From contig NZ_JAPEPC010000002.1 in NCBI RefSeq assembly GCF_026340465.1, forward strand, positions 124,001 through 188,000: 64,000 nucleotides of DNA, read 5' to 3'. The notes under the pieces are model-generated. The model worked only from the letters and a program-made list of their open reading frames with translations, was not told where the DNA came from and made no database searches. The translations under genes were made by a program, and so were the position numbers. Shown piece by piece: positions 16,631-25,418 of the stretch (its first letter is position 1; each line of letters opens with the position of its first letter). This DNA comes from Streptomyces sp. NBC_01306 (GTDB lineage: Bacteria; Actinomycetota; Actinomycetes; Streptomycetales; Streptomycetaceae).

Positions 16631-17503
16631 GTGACGGGGACGGACGATGCCGGCGACGACTCGCTGTATGTCCTGACTGCGGTATTGCTGACCCCAGCAC
16701 AATTCCCGAGTGTGCTCGGCGACGACTTCCCTTCGGCGTGCCACTCGCTCGGGATCACTCCGCGTCCCGACGGATACGGCATGGTCCTGGGCCAGGACGG
16801 CGCGGGTGCGCGGTGGACCGTGGTGATCGACGATGTGTCGCTGGTCGCCGTGGCCATCGCATCCTGGGACTGCGGTATGGAGTACGACCTGTCGCCGGAC
16901 GACCGGTCGATCGTCGCCTCGCTCCCGGGATGGCCGCTCGACGTTGCGGTCGCCGCGCCGGGGATACCCGCGCCGCACGACCCCGAGGGGCTGCCCGACG
17001 GCGGTCCCGTACCGCTCGCTCCCCCTCCCGCGGACATCTGGGGGCCGGCGCAGCGGCGGCTGGGTGCCGACGAGATCGCGCTGCAGTGGGCGCAGTGGCG
17101 TGAGCAGATCGGCGACGACGAGGCCTTCGTACCCGTCGACTCAGGAGAGTCCGGAGAACCCCGAGAAGCAGGAGCCCCCGGAGAAGCCACAGGGGCCACA
17201 GAAGCTGGAACGTCGTCGGAGCCCGGGGAGAAGCAGCCGAGCCCGGCCCGTCGTGTGATCGACGAACTGCATGCCTATCTGAACACACCGCCACCGCTCG
17301 GGCGCATTAGGTCGGCCTTCGCGCCGGAGGGCGCCCGCACGCTGCGCGCGGACGGGCCCGGCTGGTCGCTGGTGGCCAGGACCGACGACATGGCCTTCGT
17401 ACTCCTCGACGACCAGCCCGGCGACGTGGTGCCGATCGGCCGGGGCCCCGCCCTGCCGGAGCTGCTGAAGAGCCTGGAGAAGCTGGCGGTACGCCCGGCC
17501 TGA
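16631..17503 (+). CDS. Conserved hypothetical protein
   Basis: A 290-residue acidic soluble protein that I do not recognise. It starts at GTG 16631 with AGGAGG 5 bp upstream. Residues 1-150 form one mixed domain (DSLYVLTAVLLTPAQFPSVL ... WTVVIDDVSLVAVAIASWDC). A low-complexity Glu/Gly/Pro segment at 168-205 links to a second domain (RRVIDELHAYLNTPPPLGRI ... DMAFVLLDDQPGD). The two-domain layout with no signal peptide or membrane segment suggests a cytoplasmic protein of the SUKH/immunity-like or regulatory kind, but this is only an impression. Confidence 0.6.
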   Translation: MTGTDDAGDDSLYVLTAVLLTPAQFPSVLGDDFPSACHSLGITPRPDGYGMVLGQDGAGARWTVVIDDVSLVAVAIASWDCGMEYDLSPDDRSIVASLPGWPLDVAVAAPGIPAPHDPEGLPDGGPVPLAPPPADIWGPAQRRLGADEIALQWAQWREQIGDDEAFVPVDSGESGEPREAGAPGEATGATEAGTSSEPGEKQPSPARRVIDELHAYLNTPPPLGRIRSAFAPEGARTLRADGPGWSLVARTDDMAFVLLDDQPGDVVPIGRGPALPELLKSLEKLAVRPA

Positions 17504-17582
17504 CCGGCCCGGCGGCTCGCCCGGCCCGACAACCGGGACCGCCCGCAGCCGATCCGCGCATGCCGCGCGCAGCGCCGCATAC

Positions 17583-17623
17583 GGGCCCCGGTGAAGATGC
17601 GGTGCGCATCCCCACCGGGGCCC
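17583..17623. terminator. Hairpin between convergent genes
   Basis: GGGCCCCGGTG (17583-17593) pairs with CACCGGGGCCC (17613-17623), and the 19-nt loop contains a further GATGCG/GCATC stem. It lies between the hypothetical gene and the small membrane protein. Confidence 0.6.
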
Positions 17624-17628
17624 GGCAA

Positions 17629-17811
17629 TCAGCGGCCTATCTCCTTACGAGTGATCCTCCGCAGCCTCCTGCGCTGGCTGGGGTCGAGCAGCAGATACGC
17701 CACGACGGGCACTCCGACCAGCACCAGCAGCCCCGGTAGGAATCCGATCAGCATCATCAGGATGATGCCGGCGACCACGCCGCCGACGGCGATCATTGCG
17801 GGCTTGGACAT
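17629..17811 (-). CDS. 60-residue small membrane protein
   Basis: A 60-residue protein starting MSKPAMIAVGG, with AGGAGG 6 bp before the ATG. Residues 5-42 form two close hydrophobic segments (GGVVAGIILMMLIGFLPGLL and VLVGVPVVAYLLL). A very basic tail follows (DPSQRRRLRRITRKEIGR) that should face the cytoplasm. It is small but has a strong ribosome site and clear coding character. No function is known; the basic tail might bind phospholipid or another protein. Confidence 0.7.
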   Translation of the reverse strand: MSKPAMIAVGGVVAGIILMMLIGFLPGLLVLVGVPVVAYLLLDPSQRRRLRRITRKEIGR

Positions 17812-17888
17812 CAACGCCTCCTCAGCGGCTGATGCCGCTCTCTGCCTGTGAAACGCGCGGGGAAGCCCCACTGTTCCGCTCCGTACCG

Positions 17889-18950
17889 CTACGCCGCGCG
17901 CAGCGGCGCTCCGACCTCGTGCATGTGGGTCAGCGCCTGCCGGTAGGAATCGATCAGGGATGTCTGGGCGTACGGCATTCCCAGCGACCGGCAGTGCTCG
18001 CTCACCAGGGACTGGGCAAGCCGCAGATGGGGCCTGGGCATGCTCGGGAAGAGATGGTGCTCGATCTGGTAGTTCAGTCCGCCGAGGAACCAGTCGGTGA
18101 GCAAGCCGCCGCGTACGTTGCGCGAGGTCAGCACCTGCCGCTGCAGATGCCTCCAGCGCTCGCCGTCGGAGTCGGGCATCTCCATGCCCTTGTGGTTCGG
18201 GGCGAACGTCATCCCGAGGTGCAGCCCGAACAGTGCGTGGTGCACCAGGGCGAAGACGACCGCCTTCCCCGGGGACATGACCGTGAGCAGGAGCGCGGCG
18301 TACCCGGCGAGGTGCACCAGAAGCAGCAGGGCCTCGACAGCCCGCTCGCGGCCCGGCTGACGGCAGCCGTCCTCCTTCTCCCGGGACAGCACCGTCTGGA
18401 AGCCGTAGACCTTCAGGGCGATGCCTTCGAGCAGCAGCAGAGGGAAGAAGAGCCGTGCCTGGTTGCGGGTGAGCCAGCGGGACAGGCCCTCGCGCTCGGC
18501 CGCCTGCTTCTGCGTCCAGACCATGACCCCGACGCCCACGTCGGGGTCCTTGTCTACGTGGTTGGGGTTGGCGTGGTGACGGTTGTGCTTGTCGTTCCAC
18601 CAGCCGTAGCTCATACCGAGCAGCAGATTGCTGTGGAAGAAGCCGACAGCCCGGCTCACCCTGCGGTCACCGGACATCTGCGCGTGTCCGGCGTCGTGCC
18701 CGAAGAAGGCGGTGCGCGACCAGAGGACGGCCAGCGGAAGGGCCAGCACGAGGGTCCACCAGGAGTCACCCACGAGGAACATGCCGGCGATCGTCGCAGC
18801 GAGGGCCAGCAGGTTGGCGCTCATGCTGAGGATGTACCAGCCGGTGCGCCGCTGCAGGAGCCCGTGAGCCTTCACCGCCCTCAGGAGGGGGGCGAAGTCG
18901 CTGCCCGTCTTCTGCTCGGATTCCACGAGCAGCGAGGCGGTCTGTGGCAT
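17889..18950 (-). CDS. Fatty-acid desaturase (membrane di-iron)
   Basis: A 353-residue membrane-bound desaturase that inserts a double bond into acyl-CoA or lipid-linked fatty acids using O2 and two irons. All three histidine boxes are visible: HDAGH (near residue 85), HNRHH (near 122) and QIEHH (near 302). The last, with Gln first, is typical of front-end/linoleoyl-CoA-type enzymes such as mycobacterial DesA3. Hydrophobic segments occur at about 45-80 and 165-235. ATG 18950 is chosen because GGAG lies just upstream and MPQTASLL is a plausible N-terminus. A GAAAC-GTTTC operator lies 39 bp upstream. Confidence 0.88.
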   Translation of the reverse strand: MPQTASLLVESEQKTGSDFAPLLRAVKAHGLLQRRTGWYILSMSANLLALAATIAGMFLVGDSWWTLVLALPLAVLWSRTAFFGHDAGHAQMSGDRRVSRAVGFFHSNLLLGMSYGWWNDKHNRHHANPNHVDKDPDVGVGVMVWTQKQAAEREGLSRWLTRNQARLFFPLLLLEGIALKVYGFQTVLSREKEDGCRQPGRERAVEALLLLVHLAGYAALLLTVMSPGKAVVFALVHHALFGLHLGMTFAPNHKGMEMPDSDGERWRHLQRQVLTSRNVRGGLLTDWFLGGLNYQIEHHLFPSMPRPHLRLAQSLVSEHCRSLGMPYAQTSLIDSYRQALTHMHEVGAPLRAA

Positions 18951-18988
18951 GTCGGTCTCCGGTCTGTTGGCCCATGCGCTGACCTCAT

Positions 18989-19003
18989 GAAACGTATGGT
19001 TTC
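18989..19003. promoter_or_regulatory. GAAAC-N5-GTTTC operator before the desaturase
   Basis: The palindrome GAAACGTATGGTTTC lies 39 bp before the desaturase start, where the promoter should be. TetR-type fatty-acid regulators such as PsrA use similar GAAAC/GTTTC half-sites, so control by acyl-CoA is plausible. Confidence 0.5.
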
Positions 19004-19223
19004 GGGACTGCGGGGACCATGGCACCACCACCCGGCCGAGGCAGGGGGACAGCCCCCGGCCAGGACAGGGGGGTCACCCCCTGGCGAGGGGGTGGTGCTA
19101 CCACCACCGTGCGCCGGAGCAGGCCGCGCCGCACAGTGACGGCGTCACCGGCGGCCCCTCGGCATGAGGTACCCTCGGCGATCCCGGCCCACAGTAGTCA
19201 AATTTGAGGAATGCGCTATCGCT

Positions 19224-22139
19224 GTGCAAGGACTCCCCACGGCAACGCTCTCCGAGATCGCCCAACTCTCCCGCTGCTCCGCGGTCTTCCTGCCTGCGGA
19301 CCCGGCACGTACCGGAAGGGTCGCCTTCTGGCACCCCGATGGCAACGAGCCGCCCACGAGCCCCGGCTCCATGGAGGAGCTGCTCGTCGTCGGCGGCGAC
19401 ACACGCCCGTACCCCGTACGGGCGACTGTCCTGACGGTACAGGAAGCCCTGCCCGTTCTCACCCGTGGCCGTGGCGGTGCACACGCGTCAGCAGCTGTCA
19501 CCTTCTGGGGATCGGCCGCGTTGCTCGCTCTCCAACTCGCCGCCCGTGGGCGGCTGCTGCCGGGTCTCAGCGCCGACGGCTACGAGGCGTGGCGGGCCGG
19601 CCCCCTGGACGCCGCCGATCTGGTACGCGTACGGGAACTCGCCGCGGCCATGCCGCCCACCGCGCACGCGGTGCCGCTGGACCCGGCGGCGGACCCCGTA
19701 CGGCTGCCCGCACCCGAGGAGTTGGTGCGCGCCTTCCTGGACGCCGTGGCGGACGGGCTGCCGCGGACGCCCGCCGCGTCCTTCGCGGCGGGGAGCCCCG
19801 AGTTCGCCGCCGCCGAACCGCGGAAGCTGCCCGGGCAGCAGGCCTGGGCCGCCGATGTCGCGGCCGGTCAGGACGCGGGTGTCCGCATCTCCTTGCGGGT
19901 GGAGGTGACAGGGCTCTCCGGCGCGGATACGGAGATGGGCGACGGGCCGGCTTTCCGGGCCGTTCTGCAGATGCACGGTGTCAGCGACCCCTCCCTGACG
20001 GCCGACGCCTCGGACGTCTGGTCGGGCTCGGCACCCGGCTTCGGGCCGCGTGCCCGGATGGACGCTCTGCTCGCCCTGCGCCGGGCCGCCCGCGCCTGGG
20101 CGCCGCTCGCACCGCTCCTTTCGGCCGCTGTTCCCGACGCGGTCGAACTCGCCGACGAGGAGGTCGCCGAACTGCTCGGCGAAGCGGCGCGGGCGCTCGC
20201 CGCCGGAGGAGTACGGGTGCACTGGCCCCAGGAGTTCGCCCGCACGCTGACCGCTCGGGCCGTCATCGGCGCGGACGACGACGCCCCCGATGCCGCAACC
20301 GATCCCGCTGCCTGCGCTGCGACTGATGCCGATGCCGGCTTCGTACGCACCGCGGACAGGCCCGCGACGGACCTGCCGTCCATGCTGTCGGCCGACACCC
20401 TGCTCGCCTTCAACTGGCGCTTCACGCTGGGCGATCAGACGCTGAGCCGTGCCGAACTCGACCAGCTCGCCGAGGCCGCCAGGCCCGCCGTGCGGCTGCG
20501 CGACCGCTGGGTGCTGGTCGACCCGGAGGAGATACGGCGCGCCCGCGACACCCGGGGCCGCACCATCGCTCCGATCGAGGCGCTGGGGGCGGCGCTCACC
20601 GGCACGACGGAAGTGGACGGGCGGCAGGTGGAGGTCACCGCGACGGGCCCGCTGGCCCGGTTGCGCGACCATCTCGGCGACCCGGAGGGCACCGGGCAGC
20701 AGACGATCGGGCAGCCCGCCACTCTCGAAGCGGCCCTGCGCGACTACCAGTTGCGCGGACTGAACTGGCTGCACCGGATGACCTCGCTCGGTCTCGGCGG
20801 CTGCCTCGCCGACGACATGGGGCTCGGCAAGACCATCACCCTGATCGCCCTGCATCTGCACCGGCAGAGCGACAAGGACTCGGCGGGCCCCACCCTGGTG
20901 GTCTGCCCGGCCTCCCTGATGGGCAACTGGCAGCGGGAGATCGAGAAGTTCGCGCCCGGCACTCCCGTACGCCGCTTCCACGGTGCGGCACGGAGCCTGG
21001 AGGGCCTGACCGACGGCGAGTTCGTCCTCACCACCTACGGCACCATGCGGCTGGACGCCGAGCGGCTGGCCGGGGCCATGTGGGGGCTGGTCGTCGCCGA
21101 CGAGGCGCAGCACGTGAAGAATCCGTACTCCGCGACGGCCCGCCAGCTGCGGACCATCGGCACCCGCGCCCGCGTGGCGCTCACCGGCACCCCGGTGGAG
21201 AACAACCTCTCCGAGCTGTGGGCGATCCTCGACTGGACCACGCCCGGTCTGCTGGGCAGGCTGGGCGGATTCCGTACGCGCTACGCCCGGGCCGTCGAGG
21301 GCGGGAAGGATCCGGCCGCGGCGGAACGGCTCTCCCGGCTGGTCGCGCCGTTCCTGCTGCGCAGGCGCAAGGCCGATCCGGGCATCGCGCCCGAGCTGCC
21401 GCCGAAGACGGAGACCGACCGGGCGGTGGCGCTCACCAGGGAACAGACCGGTCTGTACGAGGCCGTGGTGCGGGAGACGCTCGCGGAGATCTCCACCGTG
21501 GACGGCTTCGCCCGCCGTGGTCTCGTGGTGAAGCTGCTGACCGCGCTGAAGCAGATCTGCAACCACCCCGCGCAGTACCTCAAGGAGGAGGAGCCCCTCA
21601 TCGAGGGGCGCTCGGGCAAGGTGGAGCTGCTGGACGAACTACTCGACACGATCCTCGCCGAGGGCGCGGGTGTGCTCGTCTTCACCCAGTACGTGCGGAT
21701 GGCGCGGCTCATCGAACAGCATCTGACAGCCCGTGGGGTGCCTACCCTGCTGTTGCACGGCGGGACGCCGGTTTCCCGCCGCCAGGACATGGTGGACCGC
21801 TTCCAGGCCGGCGAAGTGCCGGTGTTCCTGCTGTCGTTGAAGGCCGCGGGCACCGGCCTCAACCTCACCCGGGCCGGCCATGTGGTGCACTTCGACCGCT
21901 GGTGGAACCCGGCCGTCGAGGCCCAGGCCACCGACCGCGCGTACCGCATCGGGCAGACACAGCCGGTCCAGGTACACCGGCTGATCGCCGAGGGGACCAT
22001 CGAGGACCGGATCGCCGACATGCTCGACCGTAAACGCGAACTGGCCGACGCGGTGCTCGGGGCGGGCGAGGCCGCACTGACCGGGCTGACCGACGCCGAA
22101 CTGGCGGATCTGGTGGAACTGCGAGGGAGTGCACGATGA
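19224..22139 (+). CDS. SNF2-family DEAD/DEAH helicase
   Basis: A protein of about 971 residues. The N-terminal 500 residues match the SNF2-associated region of bacterial RapA/HelZ-like ATPases. The helicase core follows: motif I DDMGLGKTIT (near residue 530), motif II DEAQHVKN (near 625), LTGTPVENNLSELWAILDW (motif III region), and in the second RecA lobe motif V/VI QATDRAYRIGQTQPVQVHRL (near 900). These proteins translocate on duplex DNA or remodel RNA polymerase. GTG 19224 with GAGGA upstream is preferred; ATG 19164 is also in frame. The stop overlaps the start of the SWIM protein by 4 bp, so the two are co-translated and probably act together. Confidence 0.85.
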   Translation: MQGLPTATLSEIAQLSRCSAVFLPADPARTGRVAFWHPDGNEPPTSPGSMEELLVVGGDTRPYPVRATVLTVQEALPVLTRGRGGAHASAAVTFWGSAALLALQLAARGRLLPGLSADGYEAWRAGPLDAADLVRVRELAAAMPPTAHAVPLDPAADPVRLPAPEELVRAFLDAVADGLPRTPAASFAAGSPEFAAAEPRKLPGQQAWAADVAAGQDAGVRISLRVEVTGLSGADTEMGDGPAFRAVLQMHGVSDPSLTADASDVWSGSAPGFGPRARMDALLALRRAARAWAPLAPLLSAAVPDAVELADEEVAELLGEAARALAAGGVRVHWPQEFARTLTARAVIGADDDAPDAATDPAACAATDADAGFVRTADRPATDLPSMLSADTLLAFNWRFTLGDQTLSRAELDQLAEAARPAVRLRDRWVLVDPEEIRRARDTRGRTIAPIEALGAALTGTTEVDGRQVEVTATGPLARLRDHLGDPEGTGQQTIGQPATLEAALRDYQLRGLNWLHRMTSLGLGGCLADDMGLGKTITLIALHLHRQSDKDSAGPTLVVCPASLMGNWQREIEKFAPGTPVRRFHGAARSLEGLTDGEFVLTTYGTMRLDAERLAGAMWGLVVADEAQHVKNPYSATARQLRTIGTRARVALTGTPVENNLSELWAILDWTTPGLLGRLGGFRTRYARAVEGGKDPAAAERLSRLVAPFLLRRRKADPGIAPELPPKTETDRAVALTREQTGLYEAVVRETLAEISTVDGFARRGLVVKLLTALKQICNHPAQYLKEEEPLIEGRSGKVELLDELLDTILAEGAGVLVFTQYVRMARLIEQHLTARGVPTLLLHGGTPVSRRQDMVDRFQAGEVPVFLLSLKAAGTGLNLTRAGHVVHFDRWWNPAVEAQATDRAYRIGQTQPVQVHRLIAEGTIEDRIADMLDRKRELADAVLGAGEAALTGLTDAELADLVELRGSAR

Positions 22140-23413
22140 GCGGTACGGACGCACCGGAGCGCACCTTCGCCGCGCTCGCACCGGCCCAGGGCCGCGCTTT
22201 CGCCAGGACCTGGTGGGGCCTGGCCTGGCTGAAAGCCCTGGAGGACACCGCTCTTGACGGGCAGCAGCTGAAGAAGGGCCGCAGATACGCCCGCGCGGGC
22301 GCCGTCGGCGCGGTGTCCGTACGGCCGGGGCGGATCACCGCCGTCGTGCAGGACCCGGACTCCACGCGGTACCGCAGCGATGTGCTGCTGCAACAGCTGA
22401 GCGACCAGGAGTGGGACCGGTTCCTCGACATGGCGGTCGAGAGCGCGGGGCACATCGCGGCGCTGCTGGACCGTGAGATGCCGCCGCACCTGGTCGAGGA
22501 CGCCGCCGCTGCCGGGGTGGATCTGCTGCCGGGGCTCGGGGATCTGGAACCGGAGTGCTCCTGCGACGCGTGGGACCACTGCCCGCACACGGCCGCGCTC
22601 TGCTATCAGGTGGCACGCCTCCTCGACGAGGATCCGTTCGTGCTGCTGCTGATGCGCGGGCGAGGTGAACGGGAGCTGCTGGACGAGCTGCAGCGACGCA
22701 GCGCGGGGAGGGCGGCCGGCCCGGAGAGTGCCGGGGCAGGCGAGGAGGATCGCGAGCCGGGGGGCGTACGGGCCGACGAGGCGTTCGCCGCTGCGGACAC
22801 GCTGCCGCCGCTGCCCGAGCCGCCGTCGGTCCCGGACGCGCCGGGCCGGCCGCCGTCCCTGGACACGGAGACGGGTCCGGCGCCGGGCCTGGACCCCGGT
22901 GCGCTGGAGTTCCTTGCGGAGGACGCGGCCCGCAGAGCGTCGCTCCTGCTGGCCGAAGCGCTCGCTCCGGACCATGAACACCAGCCGCCGGCCGAGGAGT
23001 TGACGCCGGAGCAGGACGCCGTACGGCTGGCCGCGGCGACCACGGACGCGCGGATATCGGCCCGCCTCGCCGCGGGTTCGGGCCGCGAGCGCGCCGAGCT
23101 GGCCCTCGCCGTCCGGGCCTGGCACTGCGGCGGCGCGGCGGCGCTGTCCGTACTGGAGGAGCGGTGGACGCCCGGCGCAGAGGGACTGTCGCGGGCACGC
23201 GCACAGCTCGACCAGGCGTGGGATCAGGGGGACAGTCCGCGGTTCGACCCGACCGGGAACCGCTGGACGGTGGTGGGGGCCGGCGCCCAGCTGCGCTACG
23301 GGCAGGACGGCCGCTGGTGGCCCTACCGCAAGGAGCGGGGCCGCTGGACTCCTGCCGGACCCGCCGATCCCGACCCGGCGGCCGCGCTGGCCACGGTGAC
23401 CGACGACGAGTGA
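22136..23413 (+). CDS. SWIM zinc-finger protein
   Basis: A 425-residue partner of the SNF2 ATPase upstream, whose stop it overlaps (ATGA). The SWIM finger is CSCDAWDHCPHTAALCY near residues 140-158, with the C-x-C-x(n)-C-x-H ligands intact; it is expected to bind DNA or protein. The N-terminus (FARTWWGLAWLKALEDTALD) is typical of SWIM proteins found next to SNF2 helicases. Residues 190-250 are low-complexity and acidic/Pro-rich. A GGRWWPYRKERGRW segment lies near the C-terminus. The conserved SNF2-SWIM pairing suggests a joint role in DNA repair or chromosome processing; this is inference. Confidence 0.82.
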   Translation: MSGTDAPERTFAALAPAQGRAFARTWWGLAWLKALEDTALDGQQLKKGRRYARAGAVGAVSVRPGRITAVVQDPDSTRYRSDVLLQQLSDQEWDRFLDMAVESAGHIAALLDREMPPHLVEDAAAAGVDLLPGLGDLEPECSCDAWDHCPHTAALCYQVARLLDEDPFVLLLMRGRGERELLDELQRRSAGRAAGPESAGAGEEDREPGGVRADEAFAAADTLPPLPEPPSVPDAPGRPPSLDTETGPAPGLDPGALEFLAEDAARRASLLLAEALAPDHEHQPPAEELTPEQDAVRLAAATTDARISARLAAGSGRERAELALAVRAWHCGGAAALSVLEERWTPGAEGLSRARAQLDQAWDQGDSPRFDPTGNRWTVVGAGAQLRYGQDGRWWPYRKERGRWTPAGPADPDPAAALATVTDDE

Positions 23414-23682
23414 CAGAGCAGCAGTTGACCGGGCGGGCAGCGGGAGCGCGGGCTGCTCGGGAGATCGGAGGGGGCGGCCTTGAGGGGAAGTCCGGAGGGG
23501 GCAGTCCTGAGGGGAGCGGGGCGTCGGACACCGGCGCACGCGACCATGATCCTTGCGCGCCGGGAACACGGGTCCGCGCACCCGCCCGCCCGGGCGATTG
23601 AACGAACAGCCTGACCTGCGGCAACGTAGTCCGGGCCGGTTCAGGGGGGCGGATTGCGGCTGCGCTCCCCCGTCCCGGGTGC

Positions 23683-23712
23683 ACCGATCCGCGGTTCGAG
23701 CCGCGGATCGGT
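23683..23712 (+). terminator. 12-bp perfect hairpin
   Basis: Arms 23683-23694 and 23701-23712 (ACCGATCCGCGG and its complement) close a 6-nt loop. It is far (270 bp) from the SWIM stop, so it could also be a regulatory stem. Confidence 0.45.
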
Positions 23713-23766
23713 CCGCAGTCCGAAAGGTCAACACCGCTCGGCCGACGACCTATTTCGTCATGAGGC

Positions 23767-23778
23767 CTAACAAATTAG
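23767..23778. promoter_or_regulatory. CTAA-N4-TTAG operator of the xylulokinase gene
   Basis: CTAACAAATTAG sits on the -10-like TAGTAT, 60 bp before the xylulokinase ATG. AT-rich TTAG/CTAA dyads are typical of ROK-family sugar repressors such as XylR, so repression relieved by xylose is a reasonable inference. Confidence 0.45.
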
Positions 23779-23837
23779 TATCCAGGGCGCCGCCGGAACG
23801 CCGGCCGGCGCCCGGCCCCTCAGAGCGGAGCAGATCG

Positions 23838-25283
23838 ATGACAGCACCCGAAGGCCCCCTGGTCATCGGCGTGGACTCCTCCACCCAGTCGACCAAGGCG
23901 CTGGTCGTCGACTCCGCGACCGGCGAGGTCGTCGCGCACGGCCAGGCCCCGCACACCGTCACCGGCAACGACGGCGCGCGCGAGAGCGACCCCGAGCAGT
24001 GGTGGCGGGCGCTCACCGACGCGCTCCAGCAGTGCGGACCCGCAGCGGTCCGGGCCGCCGCCATCTCGGTCGGCGGACAGCAGCACGGGCTGGTGACCCT
24101 GGACGCGGCCGGCCGGCCCGTGCGCCCGGCGATGCTGTGGAACGACGTCCGCTCCGCACCGCAGAGCGAGCGCCTCATCGGGCAGTTGGGAGCCAACACC
24201 TGGGCCGGGCGCACCGGGAGCCTGCCGGGGCCTGCGATGACCGTCACCAAGTGGGCCTGGCTGCTGGAGAACGAACCGGACGCGGCCCGCGCCACGGCGG
24301 CGGTCCGGCTGCCGCACGACTACCTCACGGAGCGACTCACCGGCCGGGGTACGACCGACCGGGGCGACGCCTCGGGCACCGGCTGGTGGGCCACCGGGAC
24401 CGAGGCGTACGACGAGGAGATCCTCCAGCTCGCGGGCCTCTCCCCCGACTTGCTGCCCGAGGTCGCGGGTCCGTCGGATGCGGCGGGCACCGTGCGCGCA
24501 CTGCCCGGTCTGCCGCTCACCCCGGGCACCGTGGTGGCGCCGGGCACCGGTGACAACGCCGCGGCGGCGCTGGGCCTCGGGCTGCGCCCCGGCCGGCCCG
24601 TGCTCAGCCTCGGCACCTCGGGCACGGTGTACGCGGTGTCGCGGCAGCGGCCCGTCGACCCCTCGGGCACGGTCTCCGGTTTCGCCGACGCGCGGAGCGA
24701 CTGGCTGCCGCTGGCCTGCACCCTCAACTGCACCCTGGCGGTCGACCGGATCGCCACGCTGCTCCAGCTCGACCGGGAGGCCGTCGAGGCGGGCGGCGGC
24801 TCCGTGGTGCTGCCCTTCCTCGGTGGCGAACGCACCCCTCATCTCCCGCACGCCGCAGGCCTGATGTACGGGCTGCGCCACGACACGACAGGCGGCCAGC
24901 TGCTCCAGGCCGCCTACGACGGCGCGGTCTACGCGCTGCTCGCCGCCCTGGACCGGGTCCTGGACCAGGACGCGGACCCCGGAGCGCCGCTGCTGCTGAT
25001 CGGCGGCGGTGCCCAGGGCGCCGCCTGGCGGGAGACCGTACGGCGGTTGTCGGGGCGGCCCGTCCAGGTGCCCGTGGCGAAGGAGCTGGTGGCGCTGGGC
25101 GCGGCGGCCCAGGCGGCGGGGCTGCTGCTCGGCGAGGACGCCACCGAGGTCGCACGCCGGTGGGACACCGCGCGGGGCCCCCGGTACGCGCCGCTCGCCG
25201 TGGACGAACCGGCTCTGCACCGGATCGGGGCCACGCTCTCGGACGCGGACGCACTGCTGCGCGGGAAGGAGCACCGCGAGTGA
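23838..25283 (+). CDS. xylB: Xylulokinase (FGGY family)
   Basis: A 481-residue sugar kinase that phosphorylates D-xylulose with ATP, feeding the pentose phosphate pathway. The N-terminal phosphate motif is GVDSSTQSTKALVVD (residues 9-23). The substrate loop is SVGGQQHGLVTLD (near 79). The C-terminal adenosine motif is LLIGGGAQGAAWRETVRRLSG (near 385-405). Length and motifs fit XylB rather than glycerol kinase. It has no xylA next to it; Streptomyces often keeps these divergent, and here the neighbour is the SWIM gene instead. The CTAA-N4-TTAG site upstream suggests ROK control. Confidence 0.88.
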   Translation: MTAPEGPLVIGVDSSTQSTKALVVDSATGEVVAHGQAPHTVTGNDGARESDPEQWWRALTDALQQCGPAAVRAAAISVGGQQHGLVTLDAAGRPVRPAMLWNDVRSAPQSERLIGQLGANTWAGRTGSLPGPAMTVTKWAWLLENEPDAARATAAVRLPHDYLTERLTGRGTTDRGDASGTGWWATGTEAYDEEILQLAGLSPDLLPEVAGPSDAAGTVRALPGLPLTPGTVVAPGTGDNAAAALGLGLRPGRPVLSLGTSGTVYAVSRQRPVDPSGTVSGFADARSDWLPLACTLNCTLAVDRIATLLQLDREAVEAGGGSVVLPFLGGERTPHLPHAAGLMYGLRHDTTGGQLLQAAYDGAVYALLAALDRVLDQDADPGAPLLLIGGGAQGAAWRETVRRLSGRPVQVPVAKELVALGAAAQAAGLLLGEDATEVARRWDTARGPRYAPLAVDEPALHRIGATLSDADALLRGKEHRE

Positions 25284-25418
25284 CGGTCCCGTGCGCCGGC
25301 CGTACGGAACAACTCCCTTACGGTGCGGGCGCATCGGCCCCTTCCTCCCCTCCCGCGTCTGCCCGTACGGTATGGCGCGCGGGGCTCGTGCCGGTCGACA
25401 GACACCAGGAGTCGGAGA

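Larger units (their letters stand above)
23414..23837. other. Intergenic region before xylulokinase
   Basis: These 424 bp contain the likely SNF2-SWIM terminator at 23683-23712 and the candidate operator at 23767-23778 near an AT-rich -10-like TAGTAT at 23776-23781. No gene is recognised. Confidence 0.5.
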
